From Cladorhizidae sp. MBARI D1340-BT2 (taxonomy: Eukaryota > Porifera > Demospongiae > Poecilosclerida > Cladorhizidae), in the NCBI GenBank assembly GCA_028752905.1, contig JAQNBH010000014.1:15833750-15897749 (forward strand): a stretch of 64,000 nucleotides of DNA. The letters run 5' to 3'. The notes below the pieces were generated by a model. That model did no database searches, was not told where the DNA came from, and saw only the letters and a program-made list of their open reading frames with translations. Positions 1 through 11,495 of this stretch are shown here, piece after piece; the first letter of the stretch is position 1; each line of letters opens with the position of its first letter. The translations under genes were made by a program, and so were the position numbers.

Positions 1-170
1 TATGGCCCTCTGTTACATCTCTCTGTTACATCTCTCTGTTACATCTCTCTGTTACGGCCCTCTGTTACGTCTCTCTGTTACGTCTCTCTGTTACATCTCT
101 CTGTTATGGCCCTCTGTTACGTCTCTCTGTTACGTCTCTCTGTTACGGCCCTTTCCTTTTTGTTCTCTCC
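1..170. repeat. 12-bp minisatellite (tctctctgttac type)
   Basis: Tandem units of about 12 bp reading tctctctgttac, with interspersed tatggccc/acggccc variants, run from the window edge almost to the splice acceptor of the exon at 176. The array lies in the preceding intron of the coiled-coil gene and supplies a pyrimidine-rich context upstream of the acceptor. Its left end is outside the window. Confidence 0.9.
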
Positions 171-175
171 CACAG

Positions 176-3100
176 AGAAATGGAGACAGAGCTCATCACT
201 TTGGGAGTGGTCCACGGGGACCTGGATGCCAGGAATGAAATGCTGGTGCTGGCTAACTTAGAACTGAAATCCCAGCTTGAGAACTTACTGAGCGCCCAAT
301 ACGACGCTGTCGACTCTCCAGACGTGAAGTCGTCGTGCCTGTCTCTCAATGTCAATGTGGACATCAGCAACCTCCCACCTTCTACCACCACCATCCTCAC
401 CACCAGCACCAACGCACTGGATGTGGTGTCGACTACTGTGCCTGTGCGATGCTTGTGAGTTGAGTGGGTTAGAAGGAGGGAAGTGGGGGGAAGTGGGTGG
501 AGTTGTCCAAGTGAGAGTGCTAGCTATCTTTATTGTGAAGTGCATAATTACACACAAGGACCTTGGCAAACAGAAGCTTGTGAGCTGACAGGCATATAGT
601 AGATTGTGCTGTGTTGTCAGGGTTTCATTTAGAAAATTGTCCAAGGGGGGGGGGCAACTGGAGGAATCTGGATTTAAAGGGGGGGGGGCATGATGATTAA
701 AGATGTGACAAAGTTTCTAATGAATTTTAATAATATAATTTCCAAGGAGGGGGCGGGCAAAAAAGTTCCAGGGGGGGTAAATGAAACCCTGATTGTTTCC
801 CCAAATTACCAAAGTGGAAGTGAATCTCTCTCTCACTCCCTCGAGATTTGTCTCCGTGTGTAGCAGACTGAATTCGATAGAAAATTAAGGAGTAGCCAGT
901 AAAATGATGTGCGTAGTAAGCTCCCCCCCCCAGTAGCAAATGTCAATCCTTAACTCCAGGATTAGGGTATGGTTTTATGTATGTAGCAAGCACCCACCCC
1001 TCTGAATCCTTCATTCTAGTTAGGCTGGGTATATGTCTCTGAATCCTTCTCTCTGGGTTATCTGAGTGCATGTAGCAAGCACCCACACCTCTGGATCCTT
1101 CATTCTAGGATTAGGCTGGGTATATGTCTCTGAATCCTTCTCTCTGGGTTATCTGAGTGCATGTAGCAAGCACCCACACCTCTGGATCCTTCATTCTAGG
1201 ATTAGGCTGGGTATATGTCTCTGAATCCTTCTCTCTGGGTTATCTGAGTGCATGTAGCAAGCACCCACACCTCTGGATCCTTCATTCTAGGATTAGGCTG
1301 GGTATATGTCTCTGAATCCTTCTCTCTGGGTTATCTGAGTGCATGTAGCAAGCACCCACACCTCTGGATCCTTCATTCTAGGATTAGGCTGGGTATATGT
1401 CTCTGAATCCTTCTCTCTGGGTTATCTGAGTGCATGTAGCAAGCACCCGACCCTCTGGATCCTTCATTCTAGGATTAGGCTGGGTATATGTCTCTGAATC
1501 CTTCTCTCTGGGTTATCTGAGTGCATGTAGCAAGCACCCACACCTCTGGATCCTTCATTCTAGGATTAGGCTGGGTATATGTCTCTGAATCCTTCTCTCT
1601 GGGTTATCTGAGTGCATGTAGCAAGCACCCGACCCTCTGGATCCTTCATTCTAGGATTAGGCTGGGTATATGTCTCTGAATCCTTCTCTCTGGGTTATCT
1701 GAGTGCATGTAGCAAGCACCCGACCCTCTGGATCCTTCATTCTAGGATTAGGCTGGGTATATGTCTCTGAATCCTTCTCTCTGGGTTATCTGAGTGCATG
1801 TAGCAAGCACCCGACCCTCTGGATCCTTCATTCTAGGATTAGGCTGGGTATATGTCTCTGAATCCTTCTCTCTGGGTTATCTGAGTGCATGTAGCAAGCA
1901 CCCGACCCTCTGGATCCTTCATTCTAGGATTAGGCTGGGTATATGTCTCTGAATCCTTCTCTCTGGGTTATCTGAGTGCATGTAGCAAGCACCCGACCCT
2001 CTGGATCCTTCATTCTAGGATTAGGCTGGGTATATGTCTCTGAATCCTTCTCTCTGGGTTATCTGAGTGCATGTAGTAGCCGCAAGTAGTACGATTTTGT
2101 TCCGAGTGCCGAGAGAGAGATAAGTGAGACTAACATTTGGAACTTCAGACAAAGCTGATATAATTAGCACTAACAACAACAGTACCACTAGCAAATTCTC
2201 TCCTAGAGCATACGCCAACTCCATCACAAAATAAATCACATGATCGTTGGCTAGAACACATTAATAAACGAGGTCACCATTTAGGAATGACGAATGCCAT
2301 CTTTGTGAAGCCAGTGGCCATGTCCAGCCAATGACTTTGCCAGTGACTGGGTAATTAAGCTCCGGGAGGGACTGTGTCTGCAGCGGTGGTTGTTTGATGG
2401 TGTAGTGGGCGTAGTAACGGGATTGTTTGAAGGCTGTGAGGGAGTGATATCATTTTTCTGCAACACCTCAGATGTTGTCAAGCTACAATGTAAACTTCCT
2501 CCAAGCTCACTTCTGAGGAATATTTGAGGAATACTGGAGTTGGGGTGGTGGGGGAGGGGGGGTGGTTCCAGTTACTATGGAGTGATGTCAAAGCAGAGAG
2601 TAAATAATGCCATAGCTGGTCGAGTGAGGCTGGAGGTTCTTTTAAAGCTAAAGATTGTGGTCAAAGAAAAATTATTATCGACATGAAATGTGTTGGCAGA
2701 CGATAACAAAATTCTTGCGGAATTTCAAATGAAGTGGCTGGTATATGTGTATTAGCATGCTTGCTTGCCCGTGCTACAGTATTTGCTGCTGCACACATGC
2801 AACGATATATTAGTGGTGTGTTATGGGTAATGGCTGTCCCAGGATACTTGCCTAGCCCATGGCCTCGGAATAGCCCTAGAATATTCCTGTCACTAGCCCT
2901 AGCCCTAGCCTTAGAATAGCCCTGTCACTAGCCCTAGCCTTAGAATATTCCTGTCACTAGCCCTAGCCTTAGAATAGCCCTAGCCTTAGAATAGCCCTGT
3001 CACTAGCCCTAGCCTTAGAATAGCCCTGTCACTAGCCCTAGCCTTAGAATAGCCCTGTCACTAGCCCTAGCCTTAGAATAGCCCTGTCACTAGCCCTAGC

Positions 3101-6100
3101 CTTAGAATATTCCTGTCACTAGCCCTAGCCTTAGAATAGCCCTGTCACTAGCCCTAGCCTTAGAATAGCCCTGTCACTAGCCCTAGCCTTAGAATAGCCC
3201 TGTCACTAGCCCTAGCCTTAGAATAGCCCTGTCACTAGCCCTAGCCTTAGAATAGCCCTGTCACTAGCCCTAGTCTTAGAATAGCCCTGTCACTAGCCCT
3301 AGTCTTAGAATAGCCCTGTCACTAGCCCTAGCCTTAGAATAGCCCTGTCACTAGCCCTAGCCTTAGAATAGCCCTGTCACTAGCCCTAGCCTTAGAATAG
3401 CCCTGTCACTAGCCCTAGCCTTAGAATAGCCCTGTCACTAGCCCTAGCCTTAGAATAGCTCTGTCACTAGCCCTAGCCTTAGAATATTCCTGTGGCCTTA
3501 GAATAGCCCTGTCACTAGCCCTAGTCTTAGAATAGCCCTGTCACTAGCCCTAGCCTTAGAATAGCCCTGTCACTAGCCCTAGTCTTAGAATAGCCCTGTC
3601 ACTAGCCCTAGTCTTAGAATAGCCCTGTCACTAGCCCTAGCCTTAGAATAGCCCTGTCACTAGCCCTAGCCTTAGAATAGCCCTGTCACTAGCCCTAGCC
3701 TTAGAATAGCCCTGTCACTAGCCCTAGCCTTAGAATAGCCCTGTCACTAGCCCTAGCCTTAGAATAGCCCTGTCACTAGCCCTAGCCCATAGTCCTAACC
3801 TTGCCCACAGCCTTAGAATAGCCCTGGATCCATAGAATACCCCTGCCCTGGGTACATAAAATAGCCCTGTCCACCATCCCTAGTCTGATGAGCGCAGAAC
3901 CTGAGCTCTAGCCCTATTCCAGCACAGCCCGACATGGGAAAACACGAAGTTGTATCCTTTGGTTCCAATTTGTAGCCGTCTGAAGCAAACGGGTCAGCCA
4001 TGACCAATTGCTACAGGCAAGGTGAGACAAACAAGGCAAGCCAAGTGTGATTTTCACATGCAGGTCACATGACTCACTCTGCATAGTGTGTGTATGATGC
4101 AGGAGCATCAGGTAGGCCCAAGCATCATGGATGGAGTAGTTGTCGTATGCAAGGTGTGTTCAGTACGGCCACAACCTTCCCTAGAAGTTGCCTACATCAG
4201 TACCACGTATGCCTGGACCTATTCCTAGAGTACCCCATATAGATATAGACCTAGCCCCAGGTGCCCCATATAGATATAGACCTAGCCCCAGGTGCCCCAT
4301 ATAGACCTAGCCCCAGGTGCCCCATATAGACCTAGCCCCAGGTGCCCCATATAGATATAGACCTAGCCCCAGGTGCCCCATATAGACCTAGCCCCAGGTG
4401 CCCCATATAGACCTAGCCCCAGGTGCCCCATATAGACCTAGCCCCAGGTGCCCCATATAGATATAGACCTAGCCCCAGGTGCCCCATATAGACCTAGCCC
4501 CAGGTACCCCATATAGACCTAGCCCCAGGTGCCCCATATAGACCTAGCCCCAGGTGCCCCATATAGACCTAGCCCCAGGTGCCCCATATAGACCTAGCCC
4601 CAGGTGCCCCATATAGACCTAGCCCCAGGTGCCCCATATAGACCTAGCCCCAGGTACCCCATATAGACCTAGCCCCAGGTGCCCCATATAGACCTAGCCC
4701 CAGGTGCCCCATATAGACCTAGCCCCAGGTGCCCCATATAGACCTAGCCCCAGGTGCCCCATATAGACCTAGCCCCAGGTGCCCCATATAGACCTAGCCC
4801 CAGGTGCCCCATATAGACCTAGCCCCAGGTGCCCCATATAGATATAGACCTAGCCCCAGGTACCCCATATAGACCTAGCCCCAGGTGCCCCATATAGACC
4901 TAGCCCCAGGTGCCCCATATAGATATAGACCCAGCCCCAGGTGCCCCATATAGACCTAGCCCCAGGTGCCCCATATAGACCTAGCCCCAGGTGCCCCATA
5001 TAGACCTAGCCCCAGGTGCCCCATATAGACCTAGCCCCAGGTGCCCCATATAGAAATAGACCTAGCCCCAGGTACCCCATGGGGCAGGGGGGGGATAACA
5101 TTTTATCTGACCATATCATTATTATTTAAATTATCAGTGGAGCCCTCTTTCATATGTGGGCTCCAGATGTGTATGAGGGCGCGCCCACACCATAAGTACC
5201 GCTCTATTGGTTATAAAACCCAAGATAGGGTTTTTGAACAGTATTAGTACCAGTGGGTTTAGTAAGGAATGTGATTATTTTTTGTGGGATTCGGTCTATT
5301 ATTTATGGAGCAGCTGAGGGCTTTATATCAAGGCCTAGCCCTAGCCCTCGGTACCCCATATAAGCCTATCCCTCGGTACCCCATATAAGCCTAGCCCTCG
5401 GTACCCCATATAAGCCTAGCCCTCGGTACCCTGTATAAGCCTAGCCCTCGGTACCCTGTATAAGCCTAGCCCTCGGTACCCTGTATAAGCCTACCCTGTA
5501 TAAGCCTAGCCCTCGGTACCCTGTATAAGCCTACCCTGTATAAGCCTAGCCCTCGGTACTCCGTATAAGCCTAGCCCTAGCCCTCAGTACCCCGTATAAG
5601 CCTAGCCCTAGAGTACCCCATAGGTCTAGATTTAGCCTTAGGTACCCCATAAATCTAGACCTACCCCCATAGATTTAGACCTTTATAGTACCCCATAGAT
5701 AGAGACGTAGGTACCCCATATAGGTCTAGCCCCATAGGTCTAAACCTAGCCCTAAGTGCCCCATAGATCTAGACATAGCCCTCGAGTACCCCGTATAGGT
5801 CTAGCCCTGTAGTGTCCCATAGGTCTAGCCCTAGCCCTGAAGTGCCCCATAGCCCTAGCCCTAGATTACCCCATAGGTCTAATCATAGCCCTAGAAAACT
5901 ACTAGTCCTAGAGTAACACTGGCCCTAGCCAAAGAGTATTCCTAGTCCTGCACAGATTCCAGGATCCATGCTGAATAGTGAGTCACCCTCACCAGGCACA
6001 TCCCGGGATAGTCCCAAGTACCCCTGGAATCCAGAGATGTCCTATCACCCTCACTAGGCACATCCCGGGATAGTCCCAAGTACCCCTGGAATCCAGGGAT

Positions 6101-9100
6101 GTCCTAGGAAAGGTGTGACACCAGACTATGTCTGCAAAACAGTCCCACCCTGCAATCAACACATCTGCATGAAGCTGTGGCAGCCACAGAATTCTACAGA
6201 AAACAAACACAGATATTCCTCATGCTTGTACTCTGGACTCCATCGCACGGCGCCGTCTGCATTCCTAAGCTAACAAACTTCCCAAACAGGAATTGCTCTC
6301 TCTCTCTCTTACTTGAAGCATTACGCTCCGTGCCATCCATTGTTACATATGGATTTGCCTTCTACAATGAGGACTAGCTCGTGGGCTGGTGTGTAGATCT
6401 TCCTCGACAAACTCTCAATTTTCTTCATTATGAAGTGTCCATCCAGTGCCACAACTTTCCTAGGCCTTCCGGGAATACTTCGCACACTCCTGGAGGTTCC
6501 TACATCGTAGACGTAGCAATGGCCTATGGATAGGTGCTAATCTAAAGCTAGGAGTATTCCCGGGGGGCTGGGGTTATTCTAGGGTCAGAAAGTAGATATT
6601 CTAAGGCTAGGGGTATTCTAAGGCTACAGTATTCTAGGGCTAGGGGTATTCTAGGACTAGGGCTAGGGGTATTCTTGGGCTATGGGGTATTCTAGGGCTA
6701 GGGGTATTCTAGGGCTAGGGGTATTCTAGGGCTAGGGGTATTCTAGGGCTAGGGGTATTCTAGGACTACAGTATTCTAGGGCTAGGGGTATTCTAGGGCT
6801 AGGGGTATTCTAGGACTACAGTATTCTAGGGCTAGGGGTTTTCTAGGGCTATGGGGTATTCTAGGACTAGGGCTAGGGGTTTTCTAGGGCTAATGGGGTA
6901 TTCTAGGACTACAGTATTCTAGGGCTATGGAGTATTCTAGGGCTAGGGGTATTCTAGGGCTAGGGGTATTCTAGGACTACAGTATTCTAGGGCTAGGGGT
7001 ATTCTAGGACTAGGGCTAGGGGTATTCTAGGGCTAGGGGGTATTCTAGGACTAGGGTATTCTAGGGCTAGGGGTTTTCTAGGGCTAGGGGGTATTCTAGG
7101 ACTAGGGTATTCTAGGGCTAGGGGTTTTCTAGGGCTATGGGGTATTCTGGGGCAAGGGGTATTCTAAGGATAGGGCTCTTCTAAGGCAGTCCCGGACATC
7201 TCTCTTTGGATTTTAGATTATTAATTATGGGCCACCATATAACATTGCTGAAGATGGGTACGAAGCACTTGTGGGTTTCTATGGTAACACAGAGATAATG
7301 AATGAGCATGCTCCGAACATTCATAAACAAACCGACAATCTTGCACGTCCGGCCGGCCGGGTTGAAGTGTTGCTTTTATTTAGCACAGCAGATCTCGCTC
7401 TTGCTGGAGGACTTTCCTGCTTCGTACATCAGCTACCTCTTGTGCCCACGCTCATTGCATCCCAGCAAATGTTTGATAAGTGCAGCTCCGAATAATGAAG
7501 GGGCTTCTGCATAAGCAATAGCTGATGATGACAAGCGTATGCATGTGACACTTTCAACATAATCACTTGCTTTTTTGTTAATATTCTTAAGGATAGTCCT
7601 TGTTGCAGTTATTCCCAATCCTGGTTTACATGTATATATATATAGGACACATCACATGTATGTATATATAACACATGTATGTCTGTATATATAGCACATG
7701 TGTACGTATATAACACATGCATGTATAGCACATGTGTATGTATATAACACATGTATGCCTGTATATATATAACACATGTGTGTATATATATATAACACAT
7801 ATGCCTGTATATATAACACATGTATGCATGTATATAGCACATGTGTATGCATGTAACACATGTATGCATGTATATAGCAAATGCATGTGTATGTATATAA
7901 CACATGTATAGCGCGTGTATGTGTATAACACATGTATGCATGTATATAACACATGTGTATGTATATAACACATATATGCATGTATAGCACATGTGTATGT
8001 GTATAAGGAGGCTAGTCAACTTGGAATGAAAATTGTGACCCCATCTGCAAGATAGTATGTCGCCTGTGTGTTCATGGAGATGAGCAGATAGTATGTCAAC
8101 TGTGTGTTCATGGAGATGAGCAGATAGTATGTCGCCTGTGTGTTCATGGAGATGAGCAGATAGTATGTCGCCTGTGTGTTCATGGAGATGAGCAGATAGT
8201 ATATCACCTGTGTGTTCATGGAGATGAGCAGATAGTATATCACCTGTGTGTTCATGGAGATGAGCAGATAGTATGTCACCTGTGTGTTCATGGAGATGAG
8301 CAGATAGTATATCACCTGTGTGTTCATGGAGATGAGCAGATAGTATATCACCTGTGTGTTCATGGAGATGAGCAGATAGTATGTCGCCTGTGTGTTCATG
8401 GAGATGAGCAGATAGTATATCACCTGTGTGTTCATGGAGATGAGCAGATAGTATGTCGCCTGTGTGTTCATGGAGATGAGCAGATAGTATATCACCTGTG
8501 TGTTCATGGAGATGAGCAGATAGTATATCACCTGTGTGTTCATGGAGATGAGCAGATAGTATATCACCTGTGTGTTCATGGAGATGAGCAGATAGTATAT
8601 CACCTGTGTGTTCATGGAGATGAGCAGATAGTATATCACCTGTGTGTTCATGGAGATGAGCAGATAGTATATCACCTGTGTGTTCATGGAGATGAGCAGA
8701 TAGTATATCACCTGTATGTTCATGGAGATGAGCCGTGTATGCTCCGCTGGTCTGCTGATGATCAGGAGCCACATCCCATTAAAGACATCTCCGTGATTGT
8801 TGTTGTTTTTAAATTTTTCGCGTTTTGCAGATTGACGGCTCCTGCGGTCGAGGACATCCATTTTGGAGGGAGCGAGACAGAGAGTGAGGCTGCAACATTG
8901 GACAAGGATTACTGGGTCCAGCGAGCTGGAGAGGTATGATGTTTGATGCACTTGTGTTTGTCCTGACATTTCACTTGGTGAAGAAGATGGTTTTGCTTGT
9001 CTTGGACGTCACATTAAATACACGTTGCTTGCTTTGTTAACTCTTGGCGGAACACACATGTATCTGCTGCTGGGCAACTAATTAAGAAACCAACGGTGCA

Positions 9101-10109
9101 ATTCTTATTAATGCCCACCCATAGTTGTGTGTGGGCATGGCATCTCCCTCAAGTGATGTCTATAGCATATGTACGTGCTTGACTATGATTGACTATGATT
9201 GGGCGGACTAGTTTGAGAATATGGAGACTGCCTTTCAAGTTCACAATACTGTGACTTTTTACTTCGATGCTTGTGCGTGTGTGTATGTGCTGTGTGTGTG
9301 GTACTGGTGTGTGTGGTGCTGGTGTGTGTATGTGCTGTGTGTGTGTATGTGGTGCTGCTGGTGTGTGTATGTGGTGGTGGTGCTGGTGTGTGTATGTGGT
9401 ATGAGCTGTGTGTGTGGTGCTGGTATGTGTGTGTATGAGCTGTGTGTGTGGTGCTGGTGTGTGTATGTGCTGTGTGTGTGTATGTGCTGTTTGGTGCTGG
9501 TGTGTGTATGTGGTATGTGCTGTGTGTGTGTTGCTGGTGTGTGTGGTGCTGGTGTGTGTATGTACTGTGTGTGTATGAGCTGTGTGTGTATGTGCTGTGT
9601 GTGTGGTGCTGGTGTGTGTATGTGCTGTGTGTGTGGTGCTGGTGTGTGTATGAGCTGTGTGTGTGGTGCTGGTGTGTGTATGTACTGTGTGTATGAGCTG
9701 TGTGTGGTGCTGGTGTGTGTATGTGCTGTGTGTGTGGTGCTGGTGTGTGTGTGTGTGGTGCCGGTGTCTGCTAAAGCCATTTCTGTGTAATATTACAGGA
9801 GCCTCTGATGTGGGAAAGAATGTGGACTCTGTACTTTGTACATGCCACAATTCTGTTTGCAACTGATAGCTCTCTCTCATTTTCCTTCCTCTTTCCCTCC
9901 TCTCCTCTCCTGACTCTTCTCCCCTTTCTTCTGCTGTCCTCCCCCCTTCTCTCCATTTTCCTTCGCCACCTTTCTATATCACAACTTCTTCCCCACAGCT
10001 GTCTGTTCAGCTTCAGCAGAGCAGCGAGTACTGGAGCTCCAAAGTGCGAGAACTCTCCACAGAGCTAGAGAAACAGCGACAGGCCCCCCGACACTCGGAG
10101 AAGGACTGA
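176..10109 (+). CDS. Coiled-coil protein, C-terminal three exons (5' part outside window)
   Basis: Three exons join in frame: 176-454, 8831-8933 and 9999-10109. Each acceptor has a pyrimidine tract (ctcccacag, cgttttgcag, ttccccacag), the donors are gtgagt and gtatga, and the phases agree (2 then 0). The encoded C-terminus is about 164 residues. It starts with a leucine/glutamate-rich helical stretch (ELKSQLENLL), passes through a Ser/Thr-rich linker and an acidic segment (SETESEAATLDKDYW), and ends with a second predicted coiled coil (SSKVRELSTELEKQRQ) before TGA at 10107. I do not recognise the family. Heptad-like Leu/Glu/Lys patterning suggests a scaffold or adaptor role, which is inference. 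The 8.4-kb intron 455-8830 is mostly satellite DNA. The gene continues to the left. A possible poly(A) signal AATAAA lies at 10848-10853. Confidence 0.72.
618..791. mobile_element. MITE sharing termini with the hAT element at 52.5-55.7 kb
   Basis: A 174-bp element opens with cagggtttcatttagaaaat and closes with the inverse, taaatgaaaccctg. The left part (G-run, then caactggaggaatctgg, then a second G-run) is nearly identical to 52527-52625. The right part (taataatataatttccaagg, G-run, then aaaagttcca) matches 55540-55610, the other end of the transposase-bearing element. It therefore looks like an internally deleted, non-autonomous derivative. No clear 8-bp target duplication was seen. Confidence 0.8.
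985..2075. repeat. 91-bp tandem repeat, about 12 copies
   Basis: Highly uniform 91-bp units contain tagcaagcaccc, ggatccttcattctagg and ttctctctgggttatctgag. Later copies share a cccgaccc variant where earlier ones have cccacacc, so variant copies are clustered, as expected from array turnover. It lies in the coiled-coil gene's long intron. Confidence 0.95.
2076..2880. other. Intronic unique sequence, nothing recognised
   Basis: About 800 bp of mixed sequence inside the 8.4-kb intron. I see no convincing exon, RNA gene or repeat. Short open frames here lack splice support. Confidence 0.5.
2885..3810. repeat. 29-bp minisatellite (ctagccctagccttagaat)
   Basis: About 30 copies of a 29-bp unit built from cctgtcactagccctag and ccttagaatag, with occasional attcctg and gtctta variants. 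The core CTAGCCCTAGCC resembles a degenerate C-rich telomere-like motif but is not TTAGGG. Confidence 0.95.
4240..5085. repeat. 25-bp minisatellite (ccccaggtgccccatatag)
   Basis: About 32 tandem copies of ccccaggtgccccatatagacctag. Some units carry an extra 6 bp (atatag repeated), giving 31-bp copies. The same CTAGCCC core as the array at 2885 is present. Confidence 0.95.
5330..5620. repeat. 25-bp minisatellite related to the 4240-5085 array
   Basis: About 11 units of ccctcggtaccccatataagcctag, with deletions that leave half-units (ctaccctgtataag). The unit aligns with ccccaggtaccccatatagacctag of the previous array, so both probably share an ancestor. About 245 bp of non-repeat DNA separates them. 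Confidence 0.9.
5621..6540. repeat. Degenerate CTAGCCC repeat plus a 62-bp direct duplication
   Basis: From 5621 to about 5950 the CTAGCCC/CCCCATAG motifs decay into irregular copies. From about 5979 to 6105 a 62-bp unit containing cacatcccgggatagtccc occurs twice. From 6110 to 6540 the sequence is unique, with no gene recognised. Confidence 0.7.
6590..7190. repeat. 17-bp G-rich minisatellite (tattctagggctagggg)
   Basis: Irregular units of tattctagggctagggg with ggactacagtattctag variants. The motif CTAGGGCTAGGGG is the reverse orientation of the CTAGCCC arrays at 2885-5620. Runs of three to four G at short spacing make quadruplex formation plausible. Confidence 0.92.
7191..7634. other. Intronic unique sequence, nothing recognised
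   Basis: About 440 bp of non-repetitive DNA. Two overlapping short open frames occur at 7271-7514, but they have no splice or similarity support. Confidence 0.45.
7635..7995. repeat. TG/TA-rich degenerate microsatellite
   Basis: Irregular repeats of acatgtatgtatataac and acatgtgtatgtatataac. The section is rich in short palindromes (acatgt, catatatg). Open frames across it are repeat-derived. Confidence 0.88.
8036..8735. repeat. 36-bp minisatellite, about 19 copies
   Basis: Unit gtgtgttcatggagatgagc plus agatagtatatcacct. The 36-bp length is a multiple of three, so several frames stay open, including a minus-strand frame with a 12-residue period (SAHLHEHTGDIL). It ends about 95 bp before the exon at 8831. 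Confidence 0.95.
8934..9254. other. Intronic unique sequence, nothing recognised
   Basis: About 320 bp after the exon at 8831-8933. No feature is seen apart from a short gactatgattg duplication near 9180. Confidence 0.5.
9255..9765. repeat. GT-rich minisatellite (tgtgtgtatgtgctg)
   Basis: Variable units combine gtgtgtggtgctggtgtgtg and tatgtgctgtgtg. It lies in the last intron of the coiled-coil gene. A pyrimidine-rich stretch (about 9865-9998) follows and leads to the acceptor at 9998. Confidence 0.92.
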
Positions 10110-10914
10110 ACCCAACAGAACACAGCCATTTGTTAGTGTCATATCGTTAAAAAAATAGCCCACTCCACTCCACTAGGTTAGTTGTGTGGAATTAATTTAT
10201 CTCTTTTCTACTTTTCTATATAACATTCCGAACCTGTGGGCTCATTTTGAGGCCTCTTCTCACCTTTTCTTGCATTCCTCTCCTGTCCCCACACTCTCAG
10301 ACGTTTAAATATCGCCTATCATCATATGCTTTACTGAAATGACAATGATGCAAGCTAGCTCTTCTGATTTCCTGAATGGAGGGGGGGGGGGTTTAACTCC
10401 CTCTCTCAGCTCTTTAACCCCCACACCACCCACACACCCCATTCTTTTTATTCCCCTGTGAGTTTGTTTAACCCCCTGTACTTTCATTTTAGCCCCCTGT
10501 GAATTTGCCTCCCTCCCCCTGCACATTGATTTTATTCCCCTGTGAGTTCCGTTTAACCCTCTATGGGTTCACTTGACCTCTTAGTGATTTTAGGTCTAAC
10601 TCCCTATTTTGGTAAAGTGCTCTCAGAAGTCTGGGCCCCTGCCGTCCTTTCTCCCAGATATATTGTATTTTAAATGCTCTCAAGGGGTCTTGGACACTCC
10701 CCCAGATACTGTGAAATTTGGATGTTAAGCCTGTCGCACTATAAGGAATTAATTAAACTCTGGTCGCTGTAGTTACAAACTGGCTTTGTTGGGCGTGCGT
10801 ACATTGGTACCTCTCTAAGAAGCGCTGGTCTTAACCATCATTAAAAAAATAAAAATGCAGAGGAAGACTACATCTTGAGAATTATCTTCATCCTTCTCCA
10901 AGCGGAGCCTTTCG
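10110..10914. other. 3' flank of coiled-coil gene, low-complexity CCCCTGTGAGTTT motifs
   Basis: After the stop codon, degenerate repeats of cccctgtgagtttgtttaa occur from about 10440 to 10580, and a G-run lies near 10380. AATAAA at 10848-10853 could serve the plus-strand gene. TTTATT at 10447-10452 could serve a minus-strand transcript. Confidence 0.45.
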
Positions 10915-11024
10915 CTAATGAAGGGTGTCCAAATCGATTTGTGGATACGGTGGCCTCGAAGAAACACTTGAGGTGGCATCTCCTTCCAGCTCCTGAGATG
11001 AGTTCCCTTCTTCGCTCATCGCGT
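10915..11024 (-). CDS. Possible terminal exon of a minus-strand gene
   Basis: On the minus strand a good acceptor (aattttttttccag) precedes a 110-nt stretch. It opens for 35 residues beginning AMSEEGNSSQELEGDATSS and ends in TAG at 10917-10915. The composition (acidic, Ser-rich, then PPYPQIDLDTLH) looks like a natural C-terminus. If real, it is a final coding exon with upstream exons at higher coordinates, none of which I could identify. It would also converge with the coiled-coil gene. Chance is a real alternative for so short a piece. Confidence 0.33.
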
Positions 11025-11199
11025 CTGGAAAAAAATTATGCAAAATAAGTTGTAGAGAATCGGGTGATATTTAGCGAGTGTTTAACCGCACCTCTTGCAG
11101 TTGGGAAGGGGTGTGGTGTGTTAGAAGTGGCACTAAATAGGCACTAAATAGCCCGACTCTTACGGTATATTGTGTACCAACTGGGTCTGAGTCACGGTC

Positions 11200-11495
11200 C
11201 CCCCCAGATATATTGAATTTTAAGTGCTCCCAGGGGGTCTGAGTCCTTCCCTCAGATATATTGAATTTTAAGTGCTCCCAGGGGGTCTGAGTCCTTCCCT
11301 CAGATATATTGAATTTTAAGTGCTCCCAGGGGGTCTGAGTCACGGTGCTCCCCCCTCAGATATATCGAATTTTAAGTGCTCCCAGGGGGTCTGAGACGCA
11401 GTCCTCCCCCCTCAGATATATTGAATTTTAAGTGCTCCCAGGGGGTCTGAGTCACAGTCCTCCCCCCTCAGATATATTGAATTTTAAATGCTATA
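11200..11495. repeat. 48-bp minisatellite, about 6 copies
   Basis: Units of cagatatattgaattttaa followed by gtgctcccagggggtctgag. Spacing varies between 48 bp and longer copies carrying tcacggtcctcccccc. A more diverged copy is visible near 10650-10690 (cagatatattgtattttaaa), showing older spread. Confidence 0.9.

Noticed and set aside
2885..7190. Interstitial telomere repeats
   Set aside because: The CTAGCCC/CTAGGGC core resembles CCCTAA/TTAGGG but the units are 17 to 29 bp long and never contain runs of the canonical hexamer.
7609..8969. Minus-strand frames of 317 and 387 codons
   Set aside because: They are read from the 36-bp minisatellite and the adjacent TG/TA repeats, and they run antisense through a spliced exon of the coiled-coil gene.
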